Assembly (NCBI GenBank): GCA_944389945.1
Contig: CALXOF010000022.1
Span: forward strand, 1-33,503
Direction: 5' to 3'
DNA from: an uncultured Kiritimatiellota bacterium
Lineage (GTDB): Bacteria > Verrucomicrobiota > Kiritimatiellia > RFP12 > DVOR01
DNA length: 33,503 nucleotides
Part shown: one piece after another, positions 31,158-33,503 of the stretch
Layout of the letters: each line of letters opens with the position of its first letter
Position numbering within the stretch: position 1 is the stretch's first letter
The notes under the pieces: model-generated
Databases searched by the model: none
Told to the model about the DNA's origin: nothing
What the model saw: the letters and a program-made list of their open reading frames with translations, nothing else
Made by a program: the position numbers and the translations under genes

Positions 31158-32738
31158 TCAGTTAATCAGCCGCTCGGCGGCAGTGCCGGAGAGGGTGCGG
31201 GTCGCGCCGTCAAAGGAGAGACCGATGAGGTGGACCTCCTTGCCGCTGTGGCGATAGGGCTCGGCGTAGCCTTTTTCTTTGATTTGGTCGAGGGCCTCTT
31301 GGGGCGTGCCGTCGACTTTCAACTCAAACACGAAGACGCGTTCGGGGGTTTCGGCGACCAAGTCTGCACGGCCGTGGGACTGTCGGTCCTCGGCGGTGAC
31401 GCGGAAGAAGCCGCTGGAAGTCAGCAGGACGTAGAGGATACGCTGGAAGGAGAATTCCTGCACGCGTTCTTCTTTGGGGCCGTAAGTGAGATGGGCGTAG
31501 AGGTCGGAGAGGTTGCCGAAGAAGGTGTCAAAGTCGGCCTGTTTCAAGGCCCGGCAGGTGGCGTTACGGTACTGATCCCCATCTTTCTCGGCGAATTTCT
31601 GAACGAGTTGCGAGTTGAAGGCGCGGCGAACCTCCTCGTCCGGGATGCCAAGGGTGAAGACGCCGTCTTGGAAATCTTTGATGGTGAGGTAGCCGCTTTG
31701 GTAGAGCATGGCGATGGGAAGAATGTTCTCCAGCCCGCAAACGTCCAAATCCTCCTCAGAGATATCCTCAACGTTTTCGTAATCCTGCTCGGCGAGTTGG
31801 TTGTTCGCGAAATAGTTGACGACGGTGGAGGTCGTGCCGGAACGGATCCAGGTGCCGACGAAGCGACGCTTCAATGCTCCAAGGGTTTGCCCAATGGCAT
31901 AGGGATTGTAAACTTTATCCTCGCAATCCGGAGAGAAACGATAGCCGTTGAACCACCAACGAAGTTTTTCGCGGTAGTCCTCGTAGGAGAGGCCCATGAC
32001 TTCGGCGTGGCGGTGCAGCGTCTTGCTGAAGTTGGCCTCCAGCTCCTCATCGGTGTAGCCAAGAAGCGTGGCATAGCGCTCGTCCATTGTCAGGTCGGTG
32101 AGGTTGTTGAGGGCCGAGAAGACGGAGAGCTGAGTGAACCGCGTGACGCCGGTCATCAGCATGAAGCGGATGGCGCCGACATTGTTCTTGATTTGGATGT
32201 AGAAGTTCGACAATTCCTGGCGGATGGCCGAGGCTTTTTGGATGTCATTCAGCGCATGACCAACGGGTGCGTCGTACTCATCGATGAGGATAACCACGGA
32301 CTTCTGTTCCGAGGCAGCCGCCAAGGTTTTGATGGCCCGGCTGAAGTTGGCGCCGGGAAAATCCGCGTTGTTCCATTCACACCCGGCCTTGGTCAACGTC
32401 TCCCTGACATAGCTGCGAAAGTCAATCTTGAAGGTCTCGAGCGTCTCCACATTGAGGCCCGCGAAGTTGAAGTGGAGGATGGGATAGGATTTCCAGTCGT
32501 AATCCATCTTGTCGATGGCCAGGCCTTTGAAGAGTTCGCGTTCGCCGCGGAAGAGGCACTCCAGCGTGGAGAGCATCAGCGACTTGCCGAAACGCCGTGG
32601 ACGGGAAATGAAGAAAAAGGAATCGCGTCCGCGTGTAACGAGCGGATAGAGCAACGCCGTCTTATCTACATAACGGTATCCATCCTCTCGCATAACGCGG
32701 AAGTCGTAGGTCCCTTGCGCAATCTTCTCTTCTTCCAT
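31158..32738 (-). CDS. AAA-ATPase-like protein with C-terminal PD-(D/E)XK nuclease fold
   Basis: This is a 526-residue protein of the AAA-ATPase_like/PDDEXK_9 type, numerous in gut Bacteroidetes and PVC genomes. It has an N-terminal YRYVDKT box, the Walker A-like RPRRFGKS (46-53) and Walker B VVILIDEYD (148-156). A C-terminal nuclease-type core carries Asp459 and the ExK pair Glu472/Lys474 (FELKVDG), followed by an IKEKGYAEPY helix. These proteins are suspected to act in mobile-element biology or defence, but no activity is established. AAGGAG precedes the ATG. The final codons (RLIN and stop) read through an AATCAG-type stutter, so the gene end was supplied or overwritten by an intergenic repeat. 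Confidence 0.92.
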   Translation of the reverse strand: MEEEKIAQGTYDFRVMREDGYRYVDKTALLYPLVTRGRDSFFFISRPRRFGKSLMLSTLECLFRGERELFKGLAIDKMDYDWKSYPILHFNFAGLNVETLETFKIDFRSYVRETLTKAGCEWNNADFPGANFSRAIKTLAAASEQKSVVILIDEYDAPVGHALNDIQKASAIRQELSNFYIQIKNNVGAIRFMLMTGVTRFTQLSVFSALNNLTDLTMDERYATLLGYTDEELEANFSKTLHRHAEVMGLSYEDYREKLRWWFNGYRFSPDCEDKVYNPYAIGQTLGALKRRFVGTWIRSGTTSTVVNYFANNQLAEQDYENVEDISEEDLDVCGLENILPIAMLYQSGYLTIKDFQDGVFTLGIPDEEVRRAFNSQLVQKFAEKDGDQYRNATCRALKQADFDTFFGNLSDLYAHLTYGPKEERVQEFSFQRILYVLLTSSGFFRVTAEDRQSHGRADLVAETPERVFVFELKVDGTPQEALDQIKEKGYAEPYRHSGKEVHLIGLSFDGATRTLSGTAAERLIN

Positions 32739-32757
32739 GGCTCAGCTCCTTGTTTAT

Positions 32758-32766
32758 AGTATAGCA
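32758..32766 (-). promoter_or_regulatory. Extended -10 promoter of the AAA-ATPase gene
   Basis: TGC-TATACT on the reverse strand, 20 bp before the ATG with the ribosome binding site between. The same nine bases occur before the cyclase gene at 10896-10904. No convincing -35 is seen. Confidence 0.6.
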
Positions 32767-32774
32767 TAAGGGGC

Positions 32775-33085
32775 AAAGGGCGGCTGGCGCCGCCCCGGAG
32801 AACGGAAAACGGAGAACAGAGCGCGCAGGCGCGTAGTGCTAAACCTTCCACGGCTACGGAGCGCCCCCGCGGGGCGATGGGCGGAGTTGTGGGAGGAGGT
32901 GGAATGTTTTAGGAAAACACGAAGAGTACGAAGGACCACAAAGAAACACGAAGGACGAGGGGTGGCGTTGTCGCCCCAGAGAACAAAGCGTGCAGGCTCG
33001 GAGGGACAAACCTTCCACGGCTATCAGCGGGCGCTCCGTCAGAGCGCCCGTGTCTTCGTGGAAAACATTTCCGGCGCTCCTCCAA
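32775..33085 (+). repeat. Intergenic repeat mosaic between the AAA-ATPase and Sel1 genes
   Basis: No gene is supported. The gap holds a GGGCGGC-tgg-CGCCGCCC hairpin (about 32778-32796), GGAGAACGGAAAACGG stutters and GCGCGCAGGCGCG with AAACCTTCCACGGC (32820-32853). A CCCCGCGGGG hairpin, an ACACGAAGAGTACGAAGG stutter (32918-32955), a second AAACCTTCCACGGC module (33008-33024), a GGGCGCTCCGTCAGAGCGCCC hairpin (33029-33049) and GTCTTCGTGGAAAACATTTCC follow. Confidence 0.8.
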
Positions 33086-33095
33086 TCGAGGGGAA

Positions 33096-33503
33096 TCACT
33101 CAAGTAGTTTCAATGCTTCAGCCGCTTGGATATGCCCTTGCATTGCAGCTTTTTGTAACCAAAATCTTGCCATTGCGTCAGATTGCTTCACGCCTTGGCC
33201 GTTATAATAGCTCGCGCCGAGGTTGAATTGCGCCTCGGCGTCTCCTTGTTCCGCGGCCTTGCGGTACCATTTGACGGCCTCTGAGTAGGATTGTTCAACG
33301 CCTTTGCCGTTTTCATAGCACACGCCGAGATTGTGTTGTGCAGGAGCGTCTCCCTGCTCAGCGGCTTTTCGGAACCATTTGGAGGCTTCTGTGTAGGATT
33401 GTTCAACGCCTTTGCCGTTGTAATAACACACGCCGAGATTGTGTTGTGCAGGAGCGTCTCCCTGCTCAGCGGCTTTTCGGAACCATTTGGAGGCTTCTGT
33501 GTA
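33096..33503 (-). CDS. Sel1-like repeat protein, C-terminal part (runs off window)
   Basis: The reading frame is open to the window edge and ends at 33096. It encodes at least three 36-residue Sel1 repeats of the same form as the protein at 16675 (KAAEQGDA-AQ-NLG-CY-NGKGVEQS-EA-KW), ending in a final degenerate helix pair. The repeat units from 33312 to the edge are almost identical at the DNA level over 108 bp, in contrast with the diverged units of the first Sel1 protein, so they are recent duplications. Whether it has a signal peptide cannot be seen. Confidence 0.9.
   Translation of the reverse strand, partial: YTEASKWFRKAAEQGDAPAQHNLGVCYYNGKGVEQSYTEASKWFRKAAEQGDAPAQHNLGVCYENGKGVEQSYSEAVKWYRKAAEQGDAEAQFNLGASYYNGQGVKQSDAMARFWLQKAAMQGHIQAAEALKLLE

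Overview
The window looks like high-GC chromosome from an anaerobic, probably gut-associated bacterium. Supporting signs are a rubrerythrin, a zinc-ribbon Ser/Thr kinase, Sel1-repeat proteins, DUF805 proteins, an AAA-ATPase/PD-(D/E)XK protein and very repeat-rich intergenic spacers. I would guess the PVC superphylum (Kiritimatiellota/Lentisphaerota-like), but no rRNA or phylogenetic marker in the window settles this.

Layout. 1-1090: the 5' part of an IS30-type element cut by the window edge; its transposase lies in two frames joined at a C7 run, and a hairpin covers its ribosome binding site. 1189-3943: a lower-GC, Firmicutes-like module of a heavy-metal P-type ATPase and a TetR repressor, with two promoters facing each other across one palindromic operator. 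3992-4700: a decayed RHS 3' end. 5281-10200: a six-gene forward operon (gmd, fcl, NfeD-like, SPFH, rnc, RlmI-like methyltransferase). 10914-15167: a sugar-phosphate cyclase related to AroB/EboD, a membrane Ser/Thr kinase and a membrane protein with an HExxH motif. 15296-21943: a sirtuin, a 12-repeat Sel1 protein, a DUF1846 protein, rubrerythrin and a MerR regulator, each in its own unit. 22049-25140 (reverse): a sodium symporter, a secreted protein and a parvulin. 25820-27057: two paralogous DUF805 proteins, each with its own promoter and terminator. 27124-30910 (reverse): rsmI, a DUF481 protein, pdxJ and tgt. 31158-32738 (reverse): AAA-ATPase/PD-(D/E)XK. 33096-33503 (reverse): part of a second Sel1 protein.

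The most unusual content is not protein-coding. Nearly every gap over 100 bp is a mosaic of short modules reused in a similar order: a GGCGGC hairpin just after stop codons, GGAGAACGG stutters, a TTCCAA stutter pointing toward the next gene, and several hairpin modules. One block of about 170 bp containing a promoter is present twice, ahead of the Sel1 and DUF1846 genes. A separate element occurs twice in opposite orientations: four palindromic cores (three CTATAG, one CTTAAG) at exactly 23-bp spacing, with weaker cores on both sides and enclosing stems that differ in sequence but still pair. Repeat modules also run into coding sequence, extending the MerR C-terminus, supplying the end of the AAA-ATPase gene, and abutting the starts of the sirtuin and tgt genes, which have no visible Shine-Dalgarno sequence.
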